64,000 nucleotides of DNA from JAAAOZ01 sp964496595 (GTDB taxonomy: Bacteria > Chloroflexota > Anaerolineae > B4-G1 > SLSP01). Position numbers and translations under genes: made by a program. This document shows positions 16,184 through 24,411 of the stretch, piece after piece. The notes beneath the pieces are model-generated. The model did not search any database. It was not told the origin of the DNA and saw only the letters and a list, made by a program, of their open reading frames with translations. Positions within the stretch are counted from its first letter, which is position 1. Each line of letters opens with the position of its first letter. The stretch is taken from positions 1 through 64,000 of the forward strand of contig CAZCAI010000003.1 of assembly GCA_964496595.1 (NCBI GenBank), written 5' to 3'.

Positions 16184-17133
16184 AATGACTGCTCCGGTGG
16201 TTGGCTGAATAAATTCGCGGGCGCTTGAGGCGGAACAAGCAAGCGCACCGCGCCCGGCGCCAGGGTGATGTTGGCCGGGGTGTGGCCGTAGGGATCGCCA
16301 TCCAAATGGACCGCGGTCTCCGGGCTGGTCGCGACGTGCATCTTGGGCGCCAGCGCGTGGATGATTCGGGGGTCGCTGAAGTGGCGCCCCTGGTAGAGTT
16401 TGATCACGTGTTCCAGCGCGTAGCCCAGCCCCAACCCCTTGAAGACGAAAATATCCAACAGACCATCATCCATCTGGGCGTGCCGGGCCACGCTGAAGAA
16501 GCTGGCGTAGAGTTGGATATTGCTCGCCAAGACCATCAGCGTGCGGGAGTGAATGCGGCTGCCTTCGAGATCGATCTCCGTGCGTACGCCCTTGAACTCG
16601 GAGGCGACGGTGAAGGCCGCGAGGATATAAGGGAGCGCGTGGAGATGCTTGGCGTAGCGGGGGCGCGGCTCCATTTGAGCGGCGACCTCCGCATCTAAGC
16701 CGATGCCGGCCCAGCAGATAAAATAGCGCTCATCCAAGCGCCCCGCATCGACGCGCTGGACGCGGCTCTGCTCCAAAGCGTTGGCTACATCCTTGAGCGC
16801 GTGAGGCGTAGTCAGGTTGAGAATCGGCATCCGAAGCTGATGCGCCAGGATGTTGCCCGTTCCCATCGGCACGATGCCCAGGCTTGTCGAACTGTTGCAC
16901 ACGCCATTGACAACCTCGTTGATGGTGCCATCCCCGCCTGCGACCAGGACAATATCGTGGCCGCTGCGCGCCGCCTGCTGCGCGTACGTCATCGCATCGC
17001 CTGGCTGGTTCGTCTCCACCAGTTCAACGCTCCACCGTCCATCATTTAGAGATGCCGCCAGCCGTTTGAGCGCGCGCGTCATCTTCCACGGCCCGGCGGT
17101 CGGGTTGTAAATCAGGAGCGTTTTGAGCTTCAT
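16180..17133 (-). CDS. Diacylglycerol/sphingosine kinase-family lipid kinase
   Basis: 317 aa from ATG 17133 (an upstream in-frame ATG at 17211 would add 26 non-homologous residues). Signatures: YNPTAG near the start, VLVAGGDGTINEVVNG, and GIVPMGTGN, followed by the beta-sandwich C-domain with CWAGIGLDAEVAA. The family phosphorylates lipids such as diacylglycerol at the membrane for phospholipid recycling; the precise lipid is unknown. Confidence 0.9.
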   Translation of the reverse strand: MKLKTLLIYNPTAGPWKMTRALKRLAASLNDGRWSVELVETNQPGDAMTYAQQAARSGHDIVLVAGGDGTINEVVNGVCNSSTSLGIVPMGTGNILAHQLRMPILNLTTPHALKDVANALEQSRVQRVDAGRLDERYFICWAGIGLDAEVAAQMEPRPRYAKHLHALPYILAAFTVASEFKGVRTEIDLEGSRIHSRTLMVLASNIQLYASFFSVARHAQMDDGLLDIFVFKGLGLGYALEHVIKLYQGRHFSDPRIIHALAPKMHVATSPETAVHLDGDPYGHTPANITLAPGAVRLLVPPQAPANLFSQPPEQSL

Positions 17134-17211
17134 AGTCTCAGGTGTCTCTTTTCCTTCCAGTTGTCGTTTGGATTGTGGAGGGAGTATAACATGAGAAGGT
17201 ATTAGGAGCAA

Positions 17212-17988
17212 TTAAGCGTATTTCCCCACCAGCAGCCCGCTAAAGATTATCGTGATGCCCACGAGCGCGATCCAATCGCTGCGCCGCATTTGCAATGGAT
17301 GCCACGTGGTGCGCGTTGTGGGATTAGACGTTGCGTCCAGGCCGCGCGCCGCCAGCGCCAATGTGAGTTGGTCGCTGAGTCGCAGCGTGCCGATGATGAC
17401 GGCGATCAGCACCGGCAGATGATCGCGCAGCCGCTTGATGAACGAGCCTTCGGCGACCCAGCCGCGCGCGGCTTGGGCCTCGCGCACGGCCACGAAGAGA
17501 TCCTGGATGGCCGGCAGGAAGCGCAGCGTCAGGCTGAGCGTCAGCCCGCAATGATAGGGTAGCCCGATCCGCACGAAGGCTTGAACCAATGCGCGCTGCT
17601 CGGTGGTGAAGAGCAGGCCGCCGATGATGAAGGCGATGTTGACGGCGCGCAGCGCAAGCTCCAACGCCAGCGTGATCCCGCCCACGGTGAGGCGGAGCGG
17701 GCCAACGGCGAAAAGCGTCGCGCCCGCCGGATGGAAGAAGGGCTGGAGGAGCAGGATCAAGACCAGGAGCATCGTCATCTGCCGCCAGAGCCAGCGCAGC
17801 GAGCGCCACGGCACGCGCGCGCGGAGCAGCAGCCCATGTACGGCGAGCAACATCAGCGCTTGGGGGATGATCTCCGGCAGCAGGAAGGCCAGCGCGCTGC
17901 CCAGCGCCGCCGCCCATAGCTTGACGCGCGGATCAAGCTGGTGGAGCCACGAGTTGCCCGGCGCGTAGAGATCGAAGACGACGCTCAC
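17212..17988 (-). CDS. ecfT: ECF transporter transmembrane component (EcfT)
   Basis: 258 aa integral membrane protein, the scaffold that couples the ATPases to the substrate-binding S component. Starts with GTG 17988, which overlaps the ATPase stop (GTGA), and has GGAG 8 bases upstream. It has several hydrophobic helices and the two cytoplasmic coupling motifs with an A-R-G signature (QAARGW and LAARGLDA). Its three-gene order with the fused ATPase and an S component a few hundred bases upstream makes this a dedicated (group I-like) vitamin transporter. Substrate not established. Confidence 0.9.
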   Translation of the reverse strand: MSVVFDLYAPGNSWLHQLDPRVKLWAAALGSALAFLLPEIIPQALMLLAVHGLLLRARVPWRSLRWLWRQMTMLLVLILLLQPFFHPAGATLFAVGPLRLTVGGITLALELALRAVNIAFIIGGLLFTTEQRALVQAFVRIGLPYHCGLTLSLTLRFLPAIQDLFVAVREAQAARGWVAEGSFIKRLRDHLPVLIAVIIGTLRLSDQLTLALAARGLDATSNPTTRTTWHPLQMRRSDWIALVGITIIFSGLLVGKYA

Positions 17989-19448
17989 GCCAAAATCTCC
18001 TCCGGCGGGCCGGCGGCGCGGATCTCGCCGTCCGCCATCGCGATCACCCGGTCGGCGCGGGCGGCCAACTGCATCTCGTGGGTGATGATGATCAGAGTGA
18101 CGCCCGCGGCGCGACGCTCGGCCAGCCACGCCAACAACTGCGCCCACCCGCGCCCGTCCAGCCCGACCGTCGGCTCGTCCAACACCAGGATGGGCGTCTC
18201 CAGCGCGGCCAGCGCGGCCAACGTCACGGTGCGCTGCACGCCGTAGCTGAAGATGGCCGGCGGCATCTCGGCCAGCGGCGCGAGATCGAAGCGCGCCAGC
18301 GCCCGCGCCACGCGCGCGTCCGCATCGCGCAGATGGAGGCGGCGCGGGCCGTAGGCGATCTCCTCGCGCACCGTCGTACCGAAGATTTGCCGCTCTGGGC
18401 GCTGGAAGAGGAAGCTCACCTCGCGGGCCAGCTCGCCGGTCGCGCACTGGGCCGTCGCGCGCCCGTGGAGGCGCACCTCGCCGCCGGTGGGACGTAGCAG
18501 CCCGTTGAAATGGCGCACTAACGTGCTCTTCCCCGCGCCGTTCGGCCCGATGAGCGCCACGAATTCGCCCTGGGGGATGGTCAGCGTCACGCCGTGGAGC
18601 ACCGGCGGCCCCTCTGGATAACGGAAGTGGAGATCGCGCACCTCGATGGCCGGCGTCGGCGCGCTGTTGCCGCTCGCTCTCGGCGTGAGATCAGGCCAGC
18701 GGTCAGGCGGATAGGCGATCCCCGCCGCGACCAGGCGCTCGGTCTGCGCTAACACGTCGGCGGTGGGCTGCGGCGGCATCACGCCGTGATCCTCCAGCAG
18801 CGTGATCTTGTCGGCCAATCGCGCCGCCTGCTCGTGGAGCGTGGTCAGTAGCAGCGTCGTGCCGCCGGCGCGCAGATCCTCGAGCGCGGCGATGACCTCG
18901 ATGCGCCCGGCGGGATCGAGGCCGCCGAGCGGCTCATCTAAGAGCAGGAGGCGGGGGCGCATCGCCCAGAGGGCGGCCAACGCCAGGCGCTTCTGCTGCC
19001 CGCCGGAGAGCGCCCACGGCGGGCGATGGCGCGCCTGTGTCAGGCCGAAGCGCGCTAAGGCCTGCGTGACCCGCGCGCCGATCTCGTCGGGCGGCAGGCC
19101 TATTGCCTCCAGCCCCCAGGCGATTTCATAATCGACCTGGGTGTTGAACGATTGCGCGGCGGCATCCTGGAAGAGCAGGCCGATGGCGCCCGGCGGCGGG
19201 GCGGTCGCGGCGACATCGCGCCCGGCGACGCGCACGCACCCTTCGAGATCGCCGCCGGTGTAGCGTGGCGCCAGCCCGGCGAGCAGGTAGCAGAGCGTGC
19301 TCTTGCCGCTGCCCGTCGCGCCCATCACCGCGATGGTCTCGTCGCCGTTGGCGCGCAGCGCGGCGTCTTGGAAGACGGGCGGCGCGCTGTCTTTGGGTGT
19401 CAGCGGCGGGTAGGTAAAGGTCACGTGATTAAAGTCAATTTTTGTCAT
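17985..19448 (-). CDS. Fused ECF transporter ATPase (EcfA1-EcfA2 in one chain)
   Basis: 487 aa with two ABC ATPase domains. Domain 1: Walker A GATGSGKST, signature LSGGQQKR, Walker B LLLLDEP. Domain 2 (from about 268): Walker A GPNGAGKST, Walker B ILVLDEP, then ITHE. The signature of the second domain is degenerate, FSYGVQRT instead of LSGGQ. ECF systems normally use two separate or one fused ATPase, so a fusion is not rare, but the altered second signature implies one of the two ATP sites is weakened. GTG start of EcfT overlaps its end. Confidence 0.92.
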   Translation of the reverse strand: MTKIDFNHVTFTYPPLTPKDSAPPVFQDAALRANGDETIAVMGATGSGKSTLCYLLAGLAPRYTGGDLEGCVRVAGRDVAATAPPPGAIGLLFQDAAAQSFNTQVDYEIAWGLEAIGLPPDEIGARVTQALARFGLTQARHRPPWALSGGQQKRLALAALWAMRPRLLLLDEPLGGLDPAGRIEVIAALEDLRAGGTTLLLTTLHEQAARLADKITLLEDHGVMPPQPTADVLAQTERLVAAGIAYPPDRWPDLTPRASGNSAPTPAIEVRDLHFRYPEGPPVLHGVTLTIPQGEFVALIGPNGAGKSTLVRHFNGLLRPTGGEVRLHGRATAQCATGELAREVSFLFQRPERQIFGTTVREEIAYGPRRLHLRDADARVARALARFDLAPLAEMPPAIFSYGVQRTVTLAALAALETPILVLDEPTVGLDGRGWAQLLAWLAERRAAGVTLIIITHEMQLAARADRVIAMADGEIRAAGPPEEILA

Positions 19449-19507
19449 ATATTTATTCGAAAATCAGGAATTGCGAATGATGAATTGCGAATCCGCGCTT
19501 GTTTTGA

Positions 19508-19588
19508 GGTGCAACACACTTTTAGGCATATCACCAGGCATATATTGCATCAGGTGTTGTGTTGCCTTCAGGTCAAGTGCGTTGCACC
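19508..19588 (-). repeat. Long inverted repeat in the leader of the ECF ATPase gene
   Basis: GGTGCAACACACTT (19508-19521) pairs with AAGTGCGTTGCACC (19575-19588), one G-T mismatch, enclosing 53 bases. The enclosed part contains the direct repeat AGGCATAT and a shorter GTGTTG-type pairing. It lies 60-140 bases upstream of the ATPase start and could be a structured leader or a relic of a mobile element. It does not match a riboswitch I know. Confidence 0.5.
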
Positions 19589-19639
19589 ATGGTCTACTCA
19601 TAAAATGGATACGCGAATATGGTCTGTGTTCCAAAAGGT

Positions 19640-19668
19640 ACGGAGGAGGCTACCGATGCCTCCTCCGT
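19640..19668. terminator. GC-rich hairpin, possible terminator
   Basis: ACGGAGGAGGC (19640-19650) pairs with GCCTCCTCCGT (19658-19668), 7-base loop. On the minus strand it lies after the S component and is followed by ACCTTTTGG, a weak T run. Confidence 0.45.
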
Positions 19669-19865
19669 GTCTGATGTGCTAGAGCAAAGCAACAAAACAA
19701 CAAAGCAACAATCGGTAAATTTCGAATTGCGAATTTAGAATTCTGAATCTTTACTTGATAGCATTATTCATAATTCGCAATTATAAATTCAAAATTGCGG
19801 AATTGGCTACCGGAAAGATTTCCTAAATATAAAAACATCAAAAGGGGCTGTATTCGCCTGGTGTT

Positions 19866-20375
19866 TTAGGATGACGAGTGGTTGTAGCGCAGGAGTGGGG
19901 GGTAGGCTTTGCGGACGGCCAGGTAGAGCGGGATGCCGATCAGGCCGCCGCTGACGCCCTGGATGGTGTTGGGGAGGATTTCTGAGATTGCAACGGCGGC
20001 GCCTACCAGGATCGCGCCGGCGATGAAGTAGCCCACGACGACGATGGTCGTTCCCGCGATCACCGCGAGCGCGCCGCGCCACACGTTCAGCTCCTTCCGG
20101 GCAATCCAGCCGATGGCCAGGCCCTGCAAGCCGTGGACGATGAGCGAGAAGATGGCCCATTGCGGGTAGCCCATCAGATCCGCCAGACCTGTGCCGACGC
20201 CGCCGGAGAAGAGCGCCACCCATGGCCCGAAGGCGTAGGCGGCGAAGTTGATTCCCGCGTCGCCCAGGTGGATGTAGCCGCCGACGGGCGTGGGGACGCG
20301 CGGCACCACGGTCAGCACGAAGATCAGCGCGGCCATCAGGGCCGTCACCGTGATCCGCCGAATATCTAATGTCAT
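19866..20375 (-). CDS. ECF transporter S component (substrate-binding)
   Basis: 169 aa from ATG 20375 (AAGGAGG upstream). Six-helix membrane protein: TVTALMAALIFVLT at the start, then GGYIHLGDAGINFAAYAFGPW and SGGVGTGLADLMGY loops (each shown in part), and SLIVHGLQGLAIGWI. This is the S-component fold that captures a vitamin and docks on EcfT. The substrate cannot be read from sequence; no riboswitch is visible upstream. It is transcribed toward the ATPase and EcfT genes. Confidence 0.85.
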   Translation of the reverse strand: MTLDIRRITVTALMAALIFVLTVVPRVPTPVGGYIHLGDAGINFAAYAFGPWVALFSGGVGTGLADLMGYPQWAIFSLIVHGLQGLAIGWIARKELNVWRGALAVIAGTTIVVVGYFIAGAILVGAAVAISEILPNTIQGVSGGLIGIPLYLAVRKAYPPLLRYNHSSS

Positions 20376-20420
20376 ACGAACCTCCTTAAGTTGCACCGTG
20401 ACAACTGAACAGATAGTCGC

Positions 20421-20448
20421 ATCATAGCACACCCAGAAGGCTTGACAA
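20421..20448 (-). promoter_or_regulatory. Promoter of the ECF S component
   Basis: On the minus strand: TTGTCA (20448-20443), 16-base spacer, TATGAT (20426-20421), then a 45-base leader to the ATG at 20375 with AAGGAGG. Confidence 0.55.
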
Positions 20449-20467
20449 GATGCTGGATTTCCTAATG

Positions 20468-20848
20468 CTATCCCTCGTCGTCGTCATCGTCGCGGACGAA
20501 GGTGCTGAGCAGGATGCTGACGATGCTGACGATGATCGATCCCCAGAAGGCGGGCCAGAATCCACGCACCTCGAAGCCGACATTGAAGATGTTTTGGGCA
20601 ATGGACGAGGCGAGGAGAAGCGTCAGGGCGTTGATGACGAGCGTGAAAAGTCCCAACGTGAGCAGGATGAGGGGGCAGGTGAGCAGCTTGAGCAGGGGGC
20701 GGATGATGGCGTTGACCAGGCCCAGGATAACGGCCATCGCGGCGTAGACGGCCCAGCCGCCGCCGTCGCTGACGTAAATGCCCGGCAACAGCCACGAAGC
20801 TACAAAGAGTGAAAATGCTGTGATGGCCCATCGAATTAAGAGTTTCAT
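20468..20848 (-). CDS. Phage-holin-like membrane protein (holin superfamily IV)
   Basis: 126 aa, four hydrophobic helices, and the LGLVNAIIRPLLKLLTCPL block, diagnostic for the family-4-2 holin-like proteins. These are common chromosomal membrane proteins and not evidence of a prophage. Acidic end RDDDDDEG. Role unknown. A CTCC-type site (AAAGGAGG on the minus strand) precedes the ATG. Confidence 0.88.
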   Translation of the reverse strand: MKLLIRWAITAFSLFVASWLLPGIYVSDGGGWAVYAAMAVILGLVNAIIRPLLKLLTCPLILLTLGLFTLVINALTLLLASSIAQNIFNVGFEVRGFWPAFWGSIIVSIVSILLSTFVRDDDDDEG

Positions 20849-20878
20849 TGGTTGACCTCCTTTGTCAAAGTAAGTTAG

Positions 20879-21862
20879 TTATGGGGTGCTGATCTTTTCT
20901 TCCCAGAACGCCGCGACCGCCGACAAGAACGCCGCCGGGCACTCCTCGTGGGGGACGTGGCCGCATTCTGGGATGACGGCCAGGTCGGCTTCTGGCAGTT
21001 CGCCCGCCAGACGGATGCTATCTTCGGTGGGGACGATGCGGTCGTCGTCGCCGGTGACGACTAAGATTGGCATCGTCAATTCCGCGAAGCGCGCAGGGAA
21101 GTCCAGGCGGCGACTGGCTCGCGTCAACTCCCACAGGGCGCGATCCCAGTGCTGTGCCTGAAGCGGGCGCTCGTAGTTCTCCCAGTAATCCGCCGGCATC
21201 TTCGCGGGATCGTGCCAGGCGGAGCGCCCGAAGTCGCGGTCCCAGTCGCGGATGCGGCGCGCGATCAGCGGGCCGAGGCGGTGCATCTGCGGCGTGTTCA
21301 GCAGCGGGCGGACGATGGCGGGCGTCCCGCCGCCGGTGTAGATCGCCGGATCGACCAAAATCAGCGCGGCGACGCGCTCCGGGTGGGCCAACGCCGTCGC
21401 CATCGCCACGGATCCGCCCGCCGAGTTGCCCACCAGCACGGCCTCCTCCAGATCCAGCGCGTCCATCAGCCCGATGGTCAAATCCACCTGCGCGTCGATC
21501 TCGTAGGGGTTGTAGCCGGGCCAGTTGTCGCGATGCGGCAGCGGGCGCTCTGTCAGCCCGAAGGCGGGGCGGTCGAAGGCGACGACGCGCCGCTCCGCGG
21601 CCAGCGGCGCCAGCACCGCGTGCCAGGAGTAGGTGCTGGCGCCGAAGCCGTGCAGCAAAAGCATCGCCGGCTCGCCTGCGCCCTGCGTTTTGTAGTGGAG
21701 CGTCACATCGTTGACCTCCACAAAGCGGCTGTCGGGATCGGCCAGGGCCTCTGGCGGCGCGGTGTCTTCCAACGGCGGGACGGGGATCAGAAACGGCCCG
21801 ATAAAGAGCACAATCAACAGCACGCCAATGATAATTCGAAAAATCTTGCCTATTCGTTTCAT
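20879..21862 (-). CDS. Membrane-anchored alpha/beta hydrolase
   Basis: 327 aa. An N-terminal hydrophobic helix (8-27) should anchor it to the membrane with the enzyme outside or at the surface. Catalytic features: oxyanion LLLHGFG, nucleophile elbow GNSAGG (Ser), acid in VVTGDDDRI and His in ECGHVPHEE. Substrate unknown; the fold includes esterases, haloalkane dehalogenases and lipases. Confidence 0.88.
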   Translation of the reverse strand: MKRIGKIFRIIIGVLLIVLFIGPFLIPVPPLEDTAPPEALADPDSRFVEVNDVTLHYKTQGAGEPAMLLLHGFGASTYSWHAVLAPLAAERRVVAFDRPAFGLTERPLPHRDNWPGYNPYEIDAQVDLTIGLMDALDLEEAVLVGNSAGGSVAMATALAHPERVAALILVDPAIYTGGGTPAIVRPLLNTPQMHRLGPLIARRIRDWDRDFGRSAWHDPAKMPADYWENYERPLQAQHWDRALWELTRASRRLDFPARFAELTMPILVVTGDDDRIVPTEDSIRLAGELPEADLAVIPECGHVPHEECPAAFLSAVAAFWEEKISTP

Positions 21863-22289
21863 AGTTGCTCGCCGGTTCTCCGAGGTTGATCGATTATGTT
21901 ATGCGATACGCAATACGCAATACGTTTTACACATCCTCGTTATTCGTCCCTTATACTCAAACTGTAGCCCAGATTGCGAAGAAGTAAAGCGGGCTCTTCA
22001 GGAATTCGCCGGATGCAATCTGCCAGGCGCAACCCAGTAACAACGCGAAAAAGATCTGTGATCCCCACAAGCGCACAATTCCTGGCTGCTTTTAGGGTTG
22101 CGGAGGAGGTTGTCCGGCGAAATCCAAAAGACCCGTAAAGCGCTGCTCTGCTCAACCAGTTCGATTAGTTTGAAGGAATTCAAAGTGCTTCCGCAAAACC
22201 CTTGACGTTTGCATGCTGCTCTAATTACGCTATGATAGGGGTTGGAGTCCTGCTTATACCAACGGGATGATGGGCGTCAAAGGAGAGTG
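21863..22289. other. Divergent intergenic region
   Basis: About 427 bases. Holds an ATACGCA 7-bp array (21899-21931). Open frames of 60-70 codons on the minus strand (21940-22183) have no ribosome site and no recognisable domain; they could be remnants. The promoter of the kinase gene lies at the right end. Confidence 0.5.
22209..22236 (+). promoter_or_regulatory. Promoter of the histidine kinase gene
   Basis: TTGCAT (22209-22214), 16 bases, TATGAT (22231-22236), 53 bases before the ATG. Confidence 0.45.
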
Positions 22290-24263
22290 ATGACCATGCA
22301 GCGTACGCAAGTTTTGATCTTGAATGAAGAGCGCGACATATTTCAGGATTTGGCGGCCTTATTGCCAGAGGGCGTCAGTGCGATGTCGCATTCACCTTTT
22401 GTTGAGCTGGACGATAGCGTGCAGTTGCAGGATTTAGCGTTGATTGTCTTGGTCCTGCCTAAGAAGGGGATGTATCAGGCGATTCAGGAGTTGGGCGAGA
22501 GTTGGATAGCCGGCGCGATCCCCGTCATTGTGGTGACGCGCACGCCGCCCTCGCTCTCATTGATCAACGCCCTGCTGCCGCTGCGTCCGATAGCGATACT
22601 CAAGTATCCGTTCTTGACCGCTCAGGATCAGACGAAGGTGATGGCGTTGTTGAGGCAGGGGGTGCAAGCCGCGGCGAGCCAGGGGCTGAAGAAAAATCTC
22701 GCGCAGGCGAACGAGCGACTTAACCAACGCTTGCAAGAGATCAACACACTCTACACGGTGGGTAAATCGGTCATCGCCTCGCTTGAACCCGACGAGGTGT
22801 TACAGCGGATCTTGGACGCCTCGGTGAACCTGACCCGCGCGGAGGAGGGCTTTATCCTGCTGAAAGAGGAGGATAAGCTCTACTTACGGGCCTCCAAAAA
22901 TATGAGCGAGGAGATCGTCCAGCGATTTCACGTCGAGGCGTCGGACGGCGTGGCCTGGCAGGTGATCAACTCCGGGCGGCCCGCGATGTTGCAGCGCCAA
23001 ACACAGATTGCGACCGGCTATCTGGTGCGCTCGTTGCTCTATGTCCCGCTTCAGGCGCCGGGACGCGGCGTGATCGGCGTCTTGAGCGTGGTCAATCGGA
23101 GAAAATCGAAGGCCTTCACGGAAAATCAGCTCTTCACCCTCTCCTCGATTGCCGACTTTGCGGCCATCGCGTTGGAGAACGCGCGCCTGTTCAGCGCCGT
23201 CGAGGCGGAAAAATCGCGGCTGCGGGCTATCTTGGAACACGCCGCCGAGGCGATCTTAGTGACCGACGCGGAGAATCGGCTGCTGTTGTGGAGCAATACC
23301 GCGGCCCTGTTATTCGATCTGCCCGCTAAGGCCGTAGGGCGTCCGCTGGCGGATTACATTGATAACACTGGCCTCTTAGATCTCTTCGCGGAAAATGGCG
23401 TCGGCCAGGATCAGGATGGCGGCGGGGAGACTGAAGAGATAACCCACGCCGAGGTGGAGTTGGCCGAGGATCGGATCTTCAATGCGCAGTTGACGCCCAT
23501 CGCGGAAGTGGGGCGGGTGGTGATTATGCAGAACATCACGCATTTGAAGGAGTTGGATCGCCTGAAATCGGAGTTTGTCTCCACAGTTTCGCACGACCTC
23601 CGCACGCCTCTGACGACGGTGCAGGGCTACATCGAGTTGTTGGAGCGCGTCGGGCCGCTCACCGACATGCAACAAGACTTTATTCTGAAAGCGTTGCGCA
23701 GCTTACGTCATATCACCGCGCTGATCTCGGATTTGCTGGATATCGGGCGCATCGAGGCGGGATATGATTTAGAGATGCTGCCTTGTCGTATGGATCGGGT
23801 GATCAAAGAAGCCGTTGATGCCTACCTCATCCCGGCGCAACAGTCCGAAATTGAGCTGTCTTATGAGGTGCCAGCTCACCCGCTCTGGGTGCTGGGTAAT
23901 GCGCGCCGTCTGCGACAGGTCGTGGAGAATCTGATTAGCAACGCGATCAAATATAATGAACCACAGGGTTGGGTGCGGGTGCGGGCGCTGCGCGACAATC
24001 ATCACGTCATTATTAGAGTGGAAGATAACGGCCTGGGCATCCCATTGGAGGAACAACCCAAAGTCTTCGAGCGTTTTTATCGCGTCCAACTACCGGAGAC
24101 CGAGGATATTCACGGCACCGGCTTGGGGTTGGCGATTGTGCGCTCCGTCATTCAGAAGCACAAAGGCCGCATCTGGGTAGAAAGCGCGCCGGATGAAGGC
24201 AGCACTTTCGCCTTTGTGCTCAACTCTCACGAGGAGTTGGAAGAGACGCCGGGGAGTCTCTGA
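22290..24263 (+). CDS. Sensor histidine kinase (receiver-like, GAF, PAS, HisKA, HATPase)
   Basis: 657 aa from ATG 22290, which has AAAGGAG five bases upstream. Order: a receiver-like domain (about 1-125) lacking a clear phospho-Asp pattern, a coiled coil, a GAF domain (about 155-305), a PAS domain (about 315-420), HisKA with VSTVSHDLRTPL (phospho-His about 434), then HATPase with ENLISNAIKYNE, VEDNGLGIP and GTGLGLAIV. There is no membrane helix, so it is a cytoplasmic sensor. No response regulator is adjacent, so the partner is unknown. Next gene der is 148 bases away. Confidence 0.92.
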   Translation: MTMQRTQVLILNEERDIFQDLAALLPEGVSAMSHSPFVELDDSVQLQDLALIVLVLPKKGMYQAIQELGESWIAGAIPVIVVTRTPPSLSLINALLPLRPIAILKYPFLTAQDQTKVMALLRQGVQAAASQGLKKNLAQANERLNQRLQEINTLYTVGKSVIASLEPDEVLQRILDASVNLTRAEEGFILLKEEDKLYLRASKNMSEEIVQRFHVEASDGVAWQVINSGRPAMLQRQTQIATGYLVRSLLYVPLQAPGRGVIGVLSVVNRRKSKAFTENQLFTLSSIADFAAIALENARLFSAVEAEKSRLRAILEHAAEAILVTDAENRLLLWSNTAALLFDLPAKAVGRPLADYIDNTGLLDLFAENGVGQDQDGGGETEEITHAEVELAEDRIFNAQLTPIAEVGRVVIMQNITHLKELDRLKSEFVSTVSHDLRTPLTTVQGYIELLERVGPLTDMQQDFILKALRSLRHITALISDLLDIGRIEAGYDLEMLPCRMDRVIKEAVDAYLIPAQQSEIELSYEVPAHPLWVLGNARRLRQVVENLISNAIKYNEPQGWVRVRALRDNHHVIIRVEDNGLGIPLEEQPKVFERFYRVQLPETEDIHGTGLGLAIVRSVIQKHKGRIWVESAPDEGSTFAFVLNSHEELEETPGSL

Positions 24264-24268
24264 GCCGG

Positions 24269-24318
24269 TTGAAAAACAACAAAGCGTCAAAACAACAAAG
24301 CGCCAAGTCAGCAAAACA
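24269..24318. repeat. 8-bp-period repeat, CAAAACAA family
   Basis: Degenerate 8-bp units (AAAAACAA, CAAAGCGT, CAAAACAA, CAAAGCGC, CAAGTCAG, CAAAACAG). A sister array lies at 19682-19712. Confidence 0.7.
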
Positions 24319-24411
24319 GTTTTTGCAAGGGGTGCTTGTTTGACGAACGCAACCAGCGTATGAGACGTATCGACATCACATTGAATTATCTGGGAATTAT
24401 CTGGAGGCTGC

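Larger units (their letters stand above)
19449..19865. other. Intergenic region rich in repeats between ECF genes
   Basis: About 417 bases with no gene. It holds AATTGCG-type 7-bp arrays (19467-19494, 19718-19804), an 8-bp CAAAACAA/CAAAGCAA array (19682-19712), a long imperfect inverted repeat, a GC-rich hairpin, and one copy of the dispersed CTACCGGAAAG element (19807-19830). It separates the S component from the ATPase/EcfT genes. Confidence 0.7.

Noticed and set aside
20376..20460. Possible riboswitch before the ECF S component
   Set aside because: The leader is only about 45 bases and has no known aptamer motif.
20468..20848. Prophage signal from a holin-like gene
   Set aside because: No other phage gene is near, and this family is common on chromosomes.
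21940..22183. Short minus-strand frames that might be a broken gene
   Set aside because: No domain or ribosome site; not enough to call a pseudogene.
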